From contig OX365955.1 of assembly GCA_947247005.1 (NCBI GenBank), positions 23,479,322 through 23,543,321 on the forward strand: DNA of 64,000 nucleotides, given 5' to 3'. Made by a program: the position numbers and the translations under genes. The notes beneath the pieces were generated by a model. The model saw only the letters and a program-made list of their open reading frames with translations. It was not told the DNA's origin and did not search any database. Below, piece after piece: positions 44,645-57,259 of the stretch. The stretch comes from Spisula solida (Eukaryota; Mollusca; Bivalvia; Venerida; Mactridae). The number at the start of each line of letters is the position of its first letter. The stretch's first letter is position 1.

Positions 44645-44990
44645 TTTGTTATAGAAAGTGCAAGGACGTTGAAACTGGTACATGTACGTTCGTTCGCTTT
44701 CATTAAATGTAACTGATTATGTGAATCCAATGCATTATTATCAAGTTAATCATTTCTTTTTTGTCTTCATAACTAGATCACTGCCGACGTTTTTGTCAGT
44801 TAATGTTTTCTAATGATTTCTCTTCTAACTAAAATATTTGTCACGACTCGAATAAGTAATCATTCTTCAAATGCAAGTAAAAAAACCATACTAAAGACTG
44901 GTAACAATCAAGGCAGAAATCAACTGAAGCAGCCGAGCAATAAAAACATAAAACAACAACACCATACATAGAAAATAATATAGTTTATTT
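44645..44990. other. 3' flank of the GIMAP cluster
   Basis: The first ~15 bases after the stop are conserved with the paralogues. Beyond that nothing was recognised, and no clear AATAAA is near. Confidence 0.45.
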
Positions 44991-44992
44991 GC

Positions 44993-45076
44993 ATATCGAG
45001 GGCTCAGTGCAAAACTATTGTACTTGCCTCTATAAATTGATGTAGTTACAATAGTTTTGCACCGAGCCCTCGATAT
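44993..45076. repeat. Palindromic repeat (hairpin)
   Basis: ATATCGAGGGCTCAGTGCAA on the left pairs with TTGCACCGAGCCCTCGATAT on the right. Arms of about 30 bases with a ~20-base loop. Probably a tiny foldback MITE. Confidence 0.88.
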
Positions 45077-45520
45077 TTAGTCCTGAAAAGGACATTTTCC
45101 AAAGCAACAATAATACAATTAAATAAATAGCATGGTGATACATGGTGAGAAAGTATGCAATATGATATTATACCAAATTAGAAAAATAAATTGTATATGT
45201 GTAACACGTCAGACAAATTTTGGCACGGATTCTGGAGAAACAGTATTATCAGAAAATTTACGAATGCAGATGATATTATTTGTTAATTAAGTACAGTCTC
45301 TCTTATTATCCGAGTTACGAGTATTGTGCACCACATATGATATAATATTGTACAACGGACTCAATAATGTTTTCTATGACTTACAAATATATAATGTTTC
45401 CATTATAACGTTTATCTTGTCGATACGAAACACAAGGCATACTAAATGATGTGTGGTTACATTTATAAATTATTTGAATAACATATGTGAAATAAAACTT
45501 CAATACATGTAACATGACTA
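45077..45520. other. Intergenic, nothing recognised
   Basis: No gene. ACAGTCTCTCTTATTATCCG near 45293-45312 looks like a lone MITE end. Confidence 0.35.
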
Positions 45521-45523
45521 CTT

Positions 45524-47440
45524 ACTTACTTAGTCCACTTCACTCCGATCGGAGCATAGGGTCTTAACCACAGCTCTCCATCTGGGGTGGTCCATGACTA
45601 TGGCTTTTGCTTCTCCCCAAGACATTCTTGTCTTGCGAAGCTCTATTTCCAGTGTTCTGCTCCAGGAGATTTTGTAGTCCCTTGAGGATTCCAATCCAGT
45701 GCTTGTCTTGCTATGTTGGGTATCTTCGCAATCCGTCTCCATTTTTTCTGTAGTACGGAGTCGTGGACTGAAAGCTGCCTTGTTCTCGCTTAAAATATTC
45801 TCCGACCACCTTATCTGTAATATCTGTCTGAGGCATTTATTGATGAACACTTGCAGACTCTGTTACAGGCATTTAGTCCTTCTCCAAGTTTTAGCGCCAC
45901 AAAAAAGGACTGTCTTGACATTGGTCTTAAATAGCATCATCTTTGTCTTACAGTGGATGTGTCAATTGTTCCACACTGGCTTCATTGTTGCGAATGCATG
46001 GCGGGCTTTCCCTATTTTGGCCTTGATGTCCTGCTCTGTGCCTCCTGTCTTACTGACGATGCTGCCCAGATAGGTGATGTCAACATCTTCAATGGCTTGT
46101 TCTTCTATGTAGATACCTTGTCTGCTGCCTGGATTGATCCGGTGGCATTTAGTTTTGTCGATGTTGACCTCTTGCCCTGGTGTTCTGGCTACTTTCTGCA
46201 GCTTCTCTGCTTTCTGCTGTATTTCGACACAAGTGTGGAACAGGAGACCAATGTCGTCAGCGTAATCAAGGTCTTCCAGTTTGCTCCAGGGTCCATTGTA
46301 TCCCTCTTGGTGTATCCAGTGTCGTCTTCATAACCCAGTCAATAACTACTGAGAAAATCATAGGAGATCAAGCAACCTTGTCTAACCCCAGTGCGTACTT
46401 AGGTGGGTCCAGAGAGGTCCATGTCGTGGATGACCTGGCAGAGGTTGTTGTTAAGGCTCGGAATGATGTTGATCATCTTACTTAGGATGCCGTAGTGCAT
46501 CAGTATCTTCCAGATTGTGTCTCTGTCCACTGTGTCGAAAGCCTCCTTGAAGTCGATGAAGTTGACATACAGTAGACAGTTCAATTCAATGGATTGTTCA
46601 ATGATGATACGGAGCGTTGCAATCTGGTCTGCACATGATCTTCCTGCTCTGAAACCTGCGTGTTCTTCTCTAAGAAGTTTGTTGACTTCGGTTTTTATCC
46701 TCTCTAGAATAATCATTGACTGCACCTTGCTGGGCATGGATAGCAGCTGGATACCTCGCTAATTATTACAGTCGCTCAGGTTGTCTTTCTTTGGTTCCTT
46801 TACAAGGTACCCTGTCTGCCACTCGACAGGAATTTCTTGTGTGTCCCAGATCTGTTGAATGAGGTAACATGGTGTCAGCAGTAACGACTGCTGATGCCCT
46901 CATCGCTTCTGGTGGGATCTTGTCAGGTCCTTGAGCTTTCCCGTTCTTTATTTTGTTGATGGCTTGTGTGATTTCCTGTTTAGTTATTGGACATGTGTCA
47001 ATTGCCAGTTCTACGCTACGCACCTTGCTGGGCATGGATAACAGCTGGATACCTCGCTAATTATTACAGTCGCTCAGGTTGCCTTTCTTTGGTTCCTTTA
47101 CAAGGTACCCTGTCTGCCACTCGACAGGAATTTCTTGTGTGTCCCAGATCTGTTGAATGAGGTAACATGGTGTCAGCAGTAACGACTGCTGATGCCATTA
47201 TCGCTTCTGGTGGGATTTTGTCAGGTCCTTGAGCTTTCCCGTTCTTTATTTTGTTGATGGCTTGTGTGATTTCCTGTTTAGTTATTGGACATGTGTCAAT
47301 TGCCAGTTCTAGACCCTCTTTTATAGTGGGGGTGTGACTGGTGTCCCATTCAGCAGCTCATCAAAGTGCTCCTTCCACAGTTTCAGTTAGTTTTCTGTCT
47401 TTGCCAGGATGGTTCCATTTCGGTCTTTTTGGACCTGCTT
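45524..47440 (-). mobile_element. LINE (non-LTR retrotransposon), reverse-transcriptase part, dead copy
   Basis: Read on the minus strand, the element runs from about 47440 down to a (TAAG)n-like tail at 45524. Recognisable in order: a segment ITQAINKIKNGKAQGPDKIP (twice, because of a duplication), AGFRAGRSCADQI, motif A FIDFKEAFDTVDR (46521-46566), the YADD catalytic box (about 46250-46270), YLGSIVS with a typical thumb region, and a C-terminal end reading WRAVVKTLCSDRSEVD. The parts lie in different frames with stops between them. The N-terminal endonuclease is missing. It is 5'-truncated and inactive. I did not assign a clade. Confidence 0.9.
46723..47317 (-). repeat. Tandem duplication inside the LINE, period 298
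   Basis: CACCTTGCTGGGCATGGATA begins at 46723 and again at 47021. The following ~290 bases are nearly identical, ending at GCCAGTTCTA in both. The junction carries a few extra bases (CGCTACG). Confidence 0.95.
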
Positions 47441-47785
47441 TTACGTCCTGCTAGTTGGCGAGTTAATGCACATGACAAAGAACAATTAATTTATGACAAT
47501 CGAAAAATGACAATAAGTAAGCATTTAAAATTTGGTATACGTACTTGTTAAGCATGTGAATGATCATTAAATATAATTACGATAGCATGGTATATAGGTT
47601 TCCTCTTTAAATGAAATCATTGTGGCTAGATTTCTAATATCAGATACATTTTTACTAGTAATTAACGGTTTGAATGTAAACATATATATACCAGTGTCAG
47701 AAAGTATTTATCATTAACTATATATATTGACAACAATTACACGGAACAATGCCTAACATACAAATGAACAAGAAAATGAACTTAG
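47441..47785. other. Intergenic, nothing recognised
   Basis: No motif seen. Confidence 0.4.
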
Positions 47786-47789
47786 CCGC

Positions 47790-47870
47790 TGAAAAAAGCA
47801 AGTCAGCTGTCAAAATGTGGAAAGTGCAAGTCCCAGCTGTCAAAAAGCTGAGCTGCATAGTTTCAGCTAT
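47790..47870 (-). repeat. Dispersed 'GCTGAAACT' repeat family, fragment
   Basis: The minus-strand reading has AGCTGAAACTATGCAGCTC and CAGCTGGGACTTGCAC, matching the left half of copies at 34787 and 28633. Confidence 0.6.
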
Positions 47871-47879
47871 AAAGTCATG

Positions 47880-48735
47880 ATTGTGGTCTACACCAGTACG
47901 TTGATCATGCTTCTTATTCCATCTCGTATGTGCACAGTTGTATGCATAGCTTAAATGTGCTTGTACATTGTATTTTGCAATTGAATTGGTCCAACAATTT
48001 CTGACTGTGAAGGATTTGGTATTGATTGGACGTATTCATAAAAGTTTTACTTGTAATTGATTTTGCATTACATCGATTTAGTTTTTTATTGTTATTAGTT
48101 GTTGGTTTATTCATGCTTTATTTGAATATTGAACATTTCCAAAACGTAAAGTAGTTGGTTTAAGCAAATAATTTGAATAACGCTGTGTGATATTTTTGTA
48201 AATTGCTTTGCCAGCATTTTTTATGAATTGGCTATTGATTGATATTTCTGTATCTATGATTTTAAGATTAGTCATATTTTTAAACTTTGAATATTGATTG
48301 AATTTAATTTTGTGTTATTTTCACACCGAATTATAGGAATACGGATTATAAGTTGAATCAAGATACAATAGTTCAATTTGAACACTAAGCCTTGACCTAT
48401 CGGACTAGTCCATTTTGGTGTGTAGACCATAGTTTATTACATTCGGGGGTCATTATTTAATGATATAATTCTAACAGATATCTGTTTGTTATCTAATTAC
48501 TGTTTAGTGCATTCGGCAATGTTCAGGATTTCTAACCCAAAATTCGGTGCTTCAAATTCCCAGTTCGCTCATATCTTTTCAATTCATTATTTTGTGTTAT
48601 TTAAAGAGATTATTTATTAAAGTTCATGCATGAAAATGTGTCAATTCAATATATTTTTCATTTTCACTTATAGCGATCGTTTCCGTGACACCCTGTATTA
48701 CGTTGATCAGCCGTCATATAACGTTCTACAATACA
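47880..48735. other. Intergenic, nothing recognised
   Basis: AT-rich, no supported feature. Confidence 0.4.
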
Positions 48736-48739
48736 CATG

Positions 48740-48783
48740 CAAAGATCTAAAAATACATTTTGATATACATTTTTAGATCTTTG
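48740..48783. repeat. Short hairpin
   Basis: AAAGATCTAAAAATACATTT pairs with its complement ending AGATCTTT. Beside it, TGTGACAAA and TTTGTCACA form a second small inverted repeat at 48789-48811. Confidence 0.85.
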
Positions 48784-48811
48784 AAGCATGTGACAAATAT
48801 AGTTTGTCACA

Positions 48812-51735
48812 TACTGTTATAACACGGATATTGCAAGTTGCGTGCATTTAAAGAATATAAATTATAAAAAGAAAACTATATATGCTAAAGGTAAAGTCGG
48901 AAATAGAAAACCAATGGTTACACAGACCCGGGGCAACCGCATTTTACACTTTGTGACATTACTTTCTGTCCTATATTATCATTTCAAGTAACATTTTCTG
49001 ATTAAAACTTAACATACGATGTCAAAACAATATACACTGACATTTTGATGACATTTAAACGTTATGGATAGAAGTAAATAATATTTGGATAGCATGGATA
49101 CTACAGTCCGCAACGAACTTCATGACGTCATTAAGTCACACGAACCATGCCCCTGTGGTAAAATCATGAAAGGAATTAATGGGAACCCCCATTTAAGTCT
49201 ACTATATGATGATAAGTAAAATGTATAGGAAGAGTTCTGTCAGTCGTACTTTGGGATTGAAATGACGTAAGAACTTATTCGTTGAAAGAAAATGGAGGTC
49301 GATTTAAAACACTAGTAGCCACAGCGTTGACGCTGACGTCAATGCGTGATACGCTGCCTAAGAAGAAACATACCATATTCCGCAGGTTACCTACAATATT
49401 ATCGCACATTATGATCATAATCAGTATAAAGGCAATTTTGAGAAGTGTATTGGTTGTCAAGTGGTCTACGTATATGAGACTAAGTAAGGTAATTGTTCAT
49501 GGTATTTCTTCGACACCGAGAACGTGACGTCACTGGACGTCATCGAATTTGTTGATGTATTTATTACTGTTATTGATGCTCGTAAACAAATGCGAAATAC
49601 AGAGCAAAAGTCTCCGTTATATTTGAACATCTTTTGTATTTGATCCAAAAGGGTTGTGTACTCAAATACCACACTACGTTTAGTTCGTTTTTAATTTCCT
49701 TCAGATATACATGCACCAATCCTTTTACATTGCATTCGCGTCGTTACAATGTGGTTTTCCTATATTAGAATATTCATTGAAAATGTGTAGCTATGGGGAA
49801 GACACGGATTCGTTATAGCGAAGATGCAAAAAATAATATACAATATTATTTGGGAACGAACGATAACAGGTGTCATCAAAGTACAGTAGAACTTCGATGC
49901 CTCGAACTACCTTCGAGGCATCTAGGGTGTTCGAGGCATCTATGGTATCCAAGAATATGCATGAGTATAAGTTCGAACTGATGTCGGTACGTGTAAATTT
50001 ACAAATCGTGTGTGTATATTGCATAATTTATGTGTATAACTAATATAGGTCTATATTTTTTTGTAATTTCATTCATAACAATAATGAAACAATATAGTTT
50101 GACCAACTATGTAACTATAAACGGAATCCAGAAAGTTTCCAAAGTAAGGTGGTTCTGTGACATTACACTGAGATAAAAAGAGTAAAGTAAGATCACTTCG
50201 AAATGCGAGTAACCATACGAACAATCACTGGTATCTATCTATAGGCAGACTTAGCCTACTGCATCAGTAACTTATTTTTTGAAATCACATAACCTGCAAA
50301 CCCGCGTGTCTGAGTTTGTATAAATTTTATGAGTACAAGTGTCAAATAATATATATAATACGAGGTTACGGTACCGCACACGGGTATGACAGCGTATTAG
50401 AAATCAATCCAGATTGAATATAAAGGGAAGTAACTAACCACACATAAAATGAATGTATAATGCTTATCTTATTTACGGTAGTCTCCCTATCCTAAATAAA
50501 AAATGCGTTAAGTAATCTGATTGCATACTACAGTAATTATTAGATTCGATGACTTACGACAGCAGTTCTTAAAGACTTGATGCGTTTTTACGTGCTGAAG
50601 TTTATATCCAAAAAATCCATTACATTTTTGACCAATTTAAAAAGTAACATGTTTTTCACAAACACGTGCTTAATCCTCAAGGACAACGCTATCGGTTTAA
50701 AAGTGTTTGGGAGTCGGTAGGTGGTATAAGCACAATGGCTTAAGGTGACATAAGCCATCTGGAAACGAGGTACATTTTAGAAACGGGTATGACCTCTTCG
50801 TGCTCGGATAACCTCTGTGATACGGATCAGAAATCTGCGTATGAGCTTTTTGTCGTCTCCTTGAGGAATGAGACCCAATTCATGTAGAGTTTTTCTTAGG
50901 AACTTTTTTTCTAGACCGTATAATAGTTTGTAGATGATGAAACTGTAAATACTCTATGTGTTGCAATGAGTTTGAAGTTGACCCTATTTTCCAGCTTTAA
51001 TGACACGCCTACTATGCAAGTCAATTTATCACGTGTAGTCAATTATATATACACAGATCACAGAAAATTTCTTATGTATATACTTGAATACTTTTACCTA
51101 TAAGGGTCGTATCGCTGGAATCTAGTGCCGTTTGTCGTGTCGTTAATGTAGCTGTGTGCCTGTTTGTTGAATACAAGAAATATGGCAACCAATTATAAAG
51201 TTTAAAGTTCTGTTGTTGTGATCGCCGGTGAATACGGAACTCTAGATACAAACCAACGAAATCAACCTTTAAACAAAATATTATCGGCAATAATTAGTTG
51301 CTTGCCGGACAATAAATCATATTACTTGTTCCTGTCTGCTTCCAATTCTAATCGCCCGTTATTTGATGTTCGTCTGCCTGGAGAGAAAACATAAACATGT
51401 AAAGACATTTACGAATAAACAATCTGTCAGCAATGGTAATCGGACCGTGGTACCTCTGAACCAGCAAATTTTACGCGCTGTAAATCATCGGTGTCTTTGA
51501 TGTTAGCCTTGTTGAAAAATATGCGTAAAATTCACCGAGGGGGAATAGCTTATCTGGGAAAATTTTGCTTGTTTGTTATTGTTTATTCTAACATAAATAA
51601 TATGGTTACTGAAGAAACTTTGAAACAATATGCATTAACTGTCACTCAAAACGTCTATTGTTTATCGATGTTTGTCTTTTTAAATAATAATAATAAAATG
51701 TTTATTTTCTGAAGGTAGCATGTAATATGATAGAA
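48812..51735. other. Long intergenic stretch
   Basis: No gene, RNA or paired element. A lone MITE-like end (CAGTAGAACTTCGATGCCTC, about 49884-49903) with nearby TTCGAGGCATCTA repeats is visible, similar in style to the pogo-type MITE ends at 18921. Short open frames at 49282-49527, 49793-49981 and 51491-51712 show no family motif. Confidence 0.4.
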
Positions 51736-52371
51736 CCATCCATCCATCCATCCATCCATCCATCCATCCATCCATCCATCCATCCATCCATCCATCCATC
51801 CATCCATCCATCCATCCATCCATCCATCCATCCATCCATCCATCCATCCATCCATCCATCCATCCATCCATCCATCCATCCATCCATCCATCCATCCATC
51901 CATCCATCCATCCATCCATCCATCCATCCATCCATCCATCCATCCATCCATCCATCCATCCATCCATCCATCCATCCATCCATCCATCCATCCATCCATC
52001 CATCCATCCATCCATCCATCCATCCATCCATCCATCCATCCATCCATCCATCCATCCATCCATCCATCCATCCATCCATCCATCCATCCATCCATCCATC
52101 CATCCATCCATCCATCCATCCATCCATCCATCCATCCATCCATCCATCCATCCATCCATCCATCCATCCATCCATCCATCCATCCATCCATCCATCCATC
52201 CATCCATCCATCCATCCATCCATCCATCCATCCATCCATCCATCCATCCATCCATCCATCCATCCATCCATCCATCCATCCATCCATCCATCCATCCATC
52301 CATCCATCCATCCATCCATCCATCCATCCATCCATCCATCCATCCATCCATCCATCCACCCACCCACCCAG
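51736..52371. repeat. (CCAT)n microsatellite, ~623 bp and apparently pure
   Basis: About 155 consecutive copies with no interruption seen by eye, ending in a short CCCA variant run. All long frames here (repeating Trp-Met-Asp-Gly on the minus strand, Pro-Ser-Ile-His on the plus strand) are translations of the repeat. Confidence 0.99.
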
Positions 52372-52835
52372 GTCATTGTGACTTTTACTAGTGGTCTGTG
52401 ATTTTTCTTTTATGTATGTCTGTACTTTCATTTAGAATAACTTGTTTTATAATAATTATTATCTTGCAGTTAATCACACCGCTTCAGAAAAGCCCCCGAA
52501 TCGTGGAGAAGATTTATTTCGACTTCAAACGGTTGTTGAATTTATCATCGGTCAAGATATATCAAGGTTAGAATTGACCAATGATAAACATTATTGTATG
52601 ACTGTAAATGTGATTTACATACATCTGTCTAATAATTAAATATTTACTTCACCACATGGCTAGTGTGAGATTCCATCGGATGAAATATCTAGAGCACGTG
52701 TGGAAGTTTTAATCACGTTGATCAACTGATCAGCTCTATTCTTACCAGCAGTCCTATTCTTACCATCTCTCTCACTTCTGCCACAAGTTGTAAATGCTCT
52801 AAGTAATTATCAATACTGTAAAGTGAGCAAAGAGA
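52372..52835. other. Intergenic, nothing recognised
   Basis: The plus frame at 52442-52639 has no family resemblance. Confidence 0.4.
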
Positions 52836-52849
52836 TCATATTAAGTCGC

Positions 52850-53045
52850 ATAGGGAAGGCAGCACTCAACATAACAACATACAAGGCACAATGCCCAACA
52901 CATAACCGAACGTGCAAATGAGCTGCCCAAGTCCCAGATGTCAAATATGTGAATGAACTAGTTTCAGCAATCAAAAAGCTGAATGTCCAAACTGAATGAC
53001 CTAGTTTCAACAGTTAAAATGCTGAAATACCTAGTTTTAAGTCGT
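52850..53045 (-). repeat. Dispersed 'GCTGAAACT' repeat family, copy E
   Basis: On the minus strand: TTTTGATTGCTGAAACTAGT, GACTTGGGCAGCTCATTTGC, GGGCATTGTGCCTTGTATG and TGAGTGCTGCCTTCCCTATG in the family order. Confidence 0.85.
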
Positions 53046-53049
53046 TTGG

Positions 53050-54349
53050 GGGAACTTGCAGTGCGCTTGAAAGAGTCATAAATTGTCAGAGACCCACACT
53101 TATCAACATTTAAATCGTAAATGTAATGTCAGTCTATATATATTACAACTTTGTAGAAATGGTATTTGACCATTTATGAAACACACGACTAACGTCTGGG
53201 AATCATAATGAACCAATAGAAAGGTCACATTATACCATACACATATTTTATGAAAATCTCGACTCCATAGCTTTAAGTATATGCAATATGTTGAAAAGCA
53301 GTTTTCATCAATTATAGCGGACTATACGTTGGCCGAAGGCCAACGGATACGATCCGGTTTATGGTAACACCTGTGCACGTGGTTTGGTCAGAGTTTGAAT
53401 TCACTAATGGATCTGAAAATTTGTGTCACAATTCGGCAGTGAGAGAACGTTACTGAAAAATTGCTACCAACCGAATAACAAATGTTATTTAAAATGCGAT
53501 ATTCTGTAGCTCATGGAAATGAATAAATTTTTATTTTATTTTTTAATGATGTTTAAATATATTCCAAAAACTAGAGTAGGACCCTATCTAGAAAATAAAA
53601 TAAAAATTATTAGTCTTCCATGGTTGCTGTGCAACCCTTCTTCTATATAGAAAACGCTATATTCTATAGTTTGGAAACAAAAATGGCAGCCATTTTTTTG
53701 CCCGCTTCGGAAGGAAATTTAACATTTTTAGTGCATAAACGATGCTACAAACTGTTATGAGACACATGCTTACTCTGAGATTACGTAAGTCGAGCGGGAA
53801 TCGTTAATATGTGCGAAATATCAACAAATCTTAAGAAAATCTAATAAAACGACACATGTTCCGGTTACTTCCCTTTGCAAAGCAGTTACTTCCCTTTGCA
53901 ATACAATTAGTATAAAGTCCGTTTCGGGTATTTACGTATCTGGACCGGACGGTGGTAATTCCACATCGTAGTTGTAGGTTATTGTAAAGAAAGTCAAACG
54001 AATGCATTTTCGTAATTCCTCGCCGAGATGTAATAAAAACATCCCTCCAAAATTGTCAAAAAATATTCGCGGGATAAACGTCGCAAAAACTAATTACAAT
54101 AAAACCCGGATTTTTCCTTCTGAATATTTGATGTTTTGGCGATTTGCAACAGGGTTTATTTGACAGGAAAAAGTGATTAAGATTAAATATGTTTGATATT
54201 TAATCGTAATATGATAAATTGAAATAAAAATAGCCTTTCCTTTAGAACAAAAGAACTGTCTGATATGCTCATGCAACCCATTATAAAAAGGTAAAATATC
54301 AAATTAGGCCTATTAGAAATCAGTTGTTATCTGTGTTTATATCTAATTA
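53050..54349. other. Intergenic, nothing recognised
   Basis: A GTTACTTCCCTTTGCAA phrase occurs twice in tandem at about 53863-53900. No gene. Confidence 0.4.
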
Positions 54350-55262
54350 CGAGGGGCGTTCAATATATAATGTCTTTTTCGTCACAAATTTGAGCATTCA
54401 TTGATATCTGGAAATATTTTTACATTTCTGGAACCATCAACCTTTCCGCAATATTTCGTAAAAAATTCAATAACATTTAATTCCCGGATTGTTGTTTCTG
54501 GTGTCTTTTTCAAGGGTCAGTAATAGCCACTGCGTCTTTTTGAGAATAATTGTCCATTAAAATTTTATTTCGGGAAATAATCTTATTCCACACTTACTAT
54601 TCCGTGAATAATGTAAATGCCTTCCATAAACACATGCTTTCCTGTACTTTATTGCCATTTTTGTACAAAATAAGATCATTTGAAAGTCGCGAAAATAGGT
54701 GTCAAAATAAGTTCAGAAAGCATGCTTTTTTTCAATTCATATTTTTAATTAGTTTTATTGGTTGGAATTTGACATATTACACATTGCCGTACGCCGAAGA
54801 CTATCAACCATAATTTCTGGGAAGAATTTGCGAACAAAATAGAAGTGATATGAAGTTATTGGTGCGTGAACCAACAAGCATCATTTCGTCTAAATAAGAA
54901 TAGTCTCCCTTGTATTTGACCGCCTTACTCGTAGACAAAACATACTTTCATGTTGATTTTTTTGTTCTGGTGGAAACATAAGGATTAAGTTATAGATTGG
55001 TATGTTGCAATTAAATAAATACTGACATTTACTTTTCTAAACCACTACTGCAAAGATAACACATATTTGGCTTAAAATAACAATAAGGCTAGTATACTCG
55101 AGTAGACCCTCAATAAATTACTTAATTATTGACGAAAGGCTATGTAATTTTTCAGATATAGAATAGAAACAAACACCTTTTAGACAGTATTCTTAGAAGT
55201 CTTCTAAATACTGTCATAGCAAAATACAAAGGGCATGGACATTATATATTGAACGCCCCTCG
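54350..55262. mobile_element. TIR element of mariner-like type, 913 bp
   Basis: CGAGGGGCGTTCAATATATA with ATGTC at the left is inverted at 55238-55262, and TA flanks both ends. The GAGGGGCGTTCAAT form resembles mariner-family ends. No transposase motif is readable in the 87-codon frame at 54550 or elsewhere. A decayed or non-autonomous copy. Confidence 0.85.
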
Positions 55263-55264
55263 TA

Positions 55265-55640
55265 TGCATTTTTAAATTAGTTACCCCTGAATTAAGTAGA
55301 CATAGAATTAAACAAATTGAAAAACGTGCATTATCCACAGATATATTTTCATTTTGATCGGGCTGACAAATGTTCATTCTGACTGACAAACGATAGCAGG
55401 TTCGTATCGTCCTTCGTTACTTCGTAGGCTAATTTCGTATCAAACCTTCTTGTGCAACGGACCGCTTCGGTAGGTTGCATAGACGGAGGAAAGCGCAAGG
55501 TAGCGTCTTTTGAAAAGGCTTGTTCCAGGTTCGTAATAAAAAAAACCCCAGTACTAGATGAGCATGCTACAAATAATGTAGGACAACTGACATAGTCCGC
55601 TAAAAATATGCTGTGCATTTATAGTTCATATTAATGTTGT
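55265..55640 (-). other. Unassigned open stretch
   Basis: A minus-strand open frame at 55349-55618 (89 codons) is less AT-biased than its surroundings and reads RFPPSMQPTEAVRCTRRFD in its middle. I recognise no family. No convincing splice sites bound it, so it may be chance or an exon remnant. Confidence 0.15.
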
Positions 55641-56280
55641 CTTGATTCATGTTCTATATGCATACAGCTTTTGTAGGTATAACTCAGTTTATTATATCCT
55701 TTCACTGAAACTCTTTTATGACTAATTTCAAATTATGTTGTGAGACATCATAGGAGCCAAAATATAAAAAAATCATTATCGTTATTGCCTTTGCATTGTG
55801 ATTTTTCTAGTTAATTGTTCATTGTTGTGGATCTTATGGAAGTTCGATTTATATTGTCCAATAAGTTTCCTCGTAATATAATTATTATATGAGACACAGC
55901 TACCACTGTTTTATTTGCATAGTTACTGTTCTTGTTCTTTTTTCATTATTGAGTATCTATTGAAGCCGTTGAAAATAAATTTCCTCGTAAAATAAAGTTT
56001 TTATTATTATTCATACATATTCAAGTCGATCCTCTGCTCGATATGTAAAGCCTATGTCCCGCTGAGGAATTCCTCATCGGCGATGTTCTCCCGATCCATC
56101 AGGATTCCTTCCTATATCACAAATTGTTTCATGACTTCCCCAAAGCTTCCCCTAGAACACGATGGACCTGTTCCCGATCTCCTGATAACTAATTAATGTA
56201 CATCGGGAGTACATCGCCGAGGAAAAAAATGCTCAGAAGGACCTAGGCTTTACGCATGAAGTGACAAGTTCGTTTGTTAT
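55641..56280. other. Intergenic, nothing recognised
   Basis: AT-rich. No supported feature. Confidence 0.4.
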
Positions 56281-56832
56281 GGTACCAAGAAACTAATAAT
56301 TAAATACTCTGGTCTCGGAAACTGTTGGTACCAAGAAACGGATAATTAAATACCCTGGTCTCGGAAACTGTTGGTGCCAGGAAACGAATAATTGAATACT
56401 CTGGTCTCGGAAACTGTTGGTACCAGGAAACGAATAATTAAATACTCTGGTCTCGGAAAATGTTGGTACCAGGAAACGAATAATTAAACACTCTGGTCTC
56501 GGAAACTGTTGGTACCAGGAAACGAATAATTAAACACTCTGGTCTCGGAAACTGTTGGTACCAGGAAACGAATAATTAAACACTCTGGTCTCGGAAACTG
56601 TTGGTACCAGGAAACGAATAATTAAACACTCTGGTCTCGGAAACTGTTGGTACCAGGAAACGAATAATTAAACACTCTGGTCTCGGAAACTGTTGGTACC
56701 AGGAAACGAATAATTAAATACTCTGGACTCGGAAACTGTTGGTACCAAGAAACGAATAATTAAATACTCTGGTCTCAAAAACCGTTGGCACCTGGAAACG
56801 AACAATTAGATACTCTGGTCTCGGAAACACAG
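56281..56832 (+). repeat. 46-bp minisatellite, about 12 units
   Basis: Units start at 56281, 56327, 56373 and every 46 bases to 56787. Each reads GGTACCAGGAAACGAATAAT, then TAAACACTCTGGTCTCGGAA and ACTGTT. The central units (56465-56695) are the most alike and the edge units are diverged, the usual pattern of unequal exchange. Confidence 0.98.
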
Positions 56833-57109
56833 GTACGCAAGCAACTAGTGATGAATCCAGTTTGATAAGGTACAATCAACATTTAATCACATGATCAACA
56901 TTTTCTCATTGATAAATTTGACGAATCTATCACGTGATTGTGCACGTGGGATTTGTATCTTGCTCATCGACCTGTATAATATATATTGTATATGTGTGTA
57001 CATGTATGTTGTAACTTGTTATGTTGGTATGGTGTGTCATTCATGCCACCAGATTCCATTCTCGTGTGCGGTAAGTTTTATACTCTTACACCGTTTGTAG
57101 TCAGACATC

Positions 57110-57256
57110 AGCACACTTACCGACCATCTTAGGTAGCCATTCATACACCTGCAACCTTGTAGGTCGTTCTCTCTCAGAGAAATTAAACAGTTGTACCGAC
57201 GGGGATTTAACCCGCGATAACAAAACGCACGTCCTACCTCTAGACCACACACCCCA
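57110..57256 (-). repeat. tRNA-derived SINE head
   Basis: On the minus strand GTGTGGTCTAGAGGTAGGACG (A-box) and GCGGGTTAAATCCCC (B-box) precede a body with the ATTCATACACCTGCAACC complement, shared with 32656-32795. Open frames through it are repeat sequence. Confidence 0.6.
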
Positions 57257-57259
57257 CAT

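Noticed and set aside
45699..46485. Plus-strand frames of 101-126 codons
   Set aside because: Antisense to the LINE reverse-transcriptase region, which reads clearly on the minus strand.
51655..52431. Long open frames reading repeated Trp-Met-Asp-Gly or Pro-Ser-Ile-His
   Set aside because: Pure translation of a (CCAT)n microsatellite; all frames of such a repeat are open.
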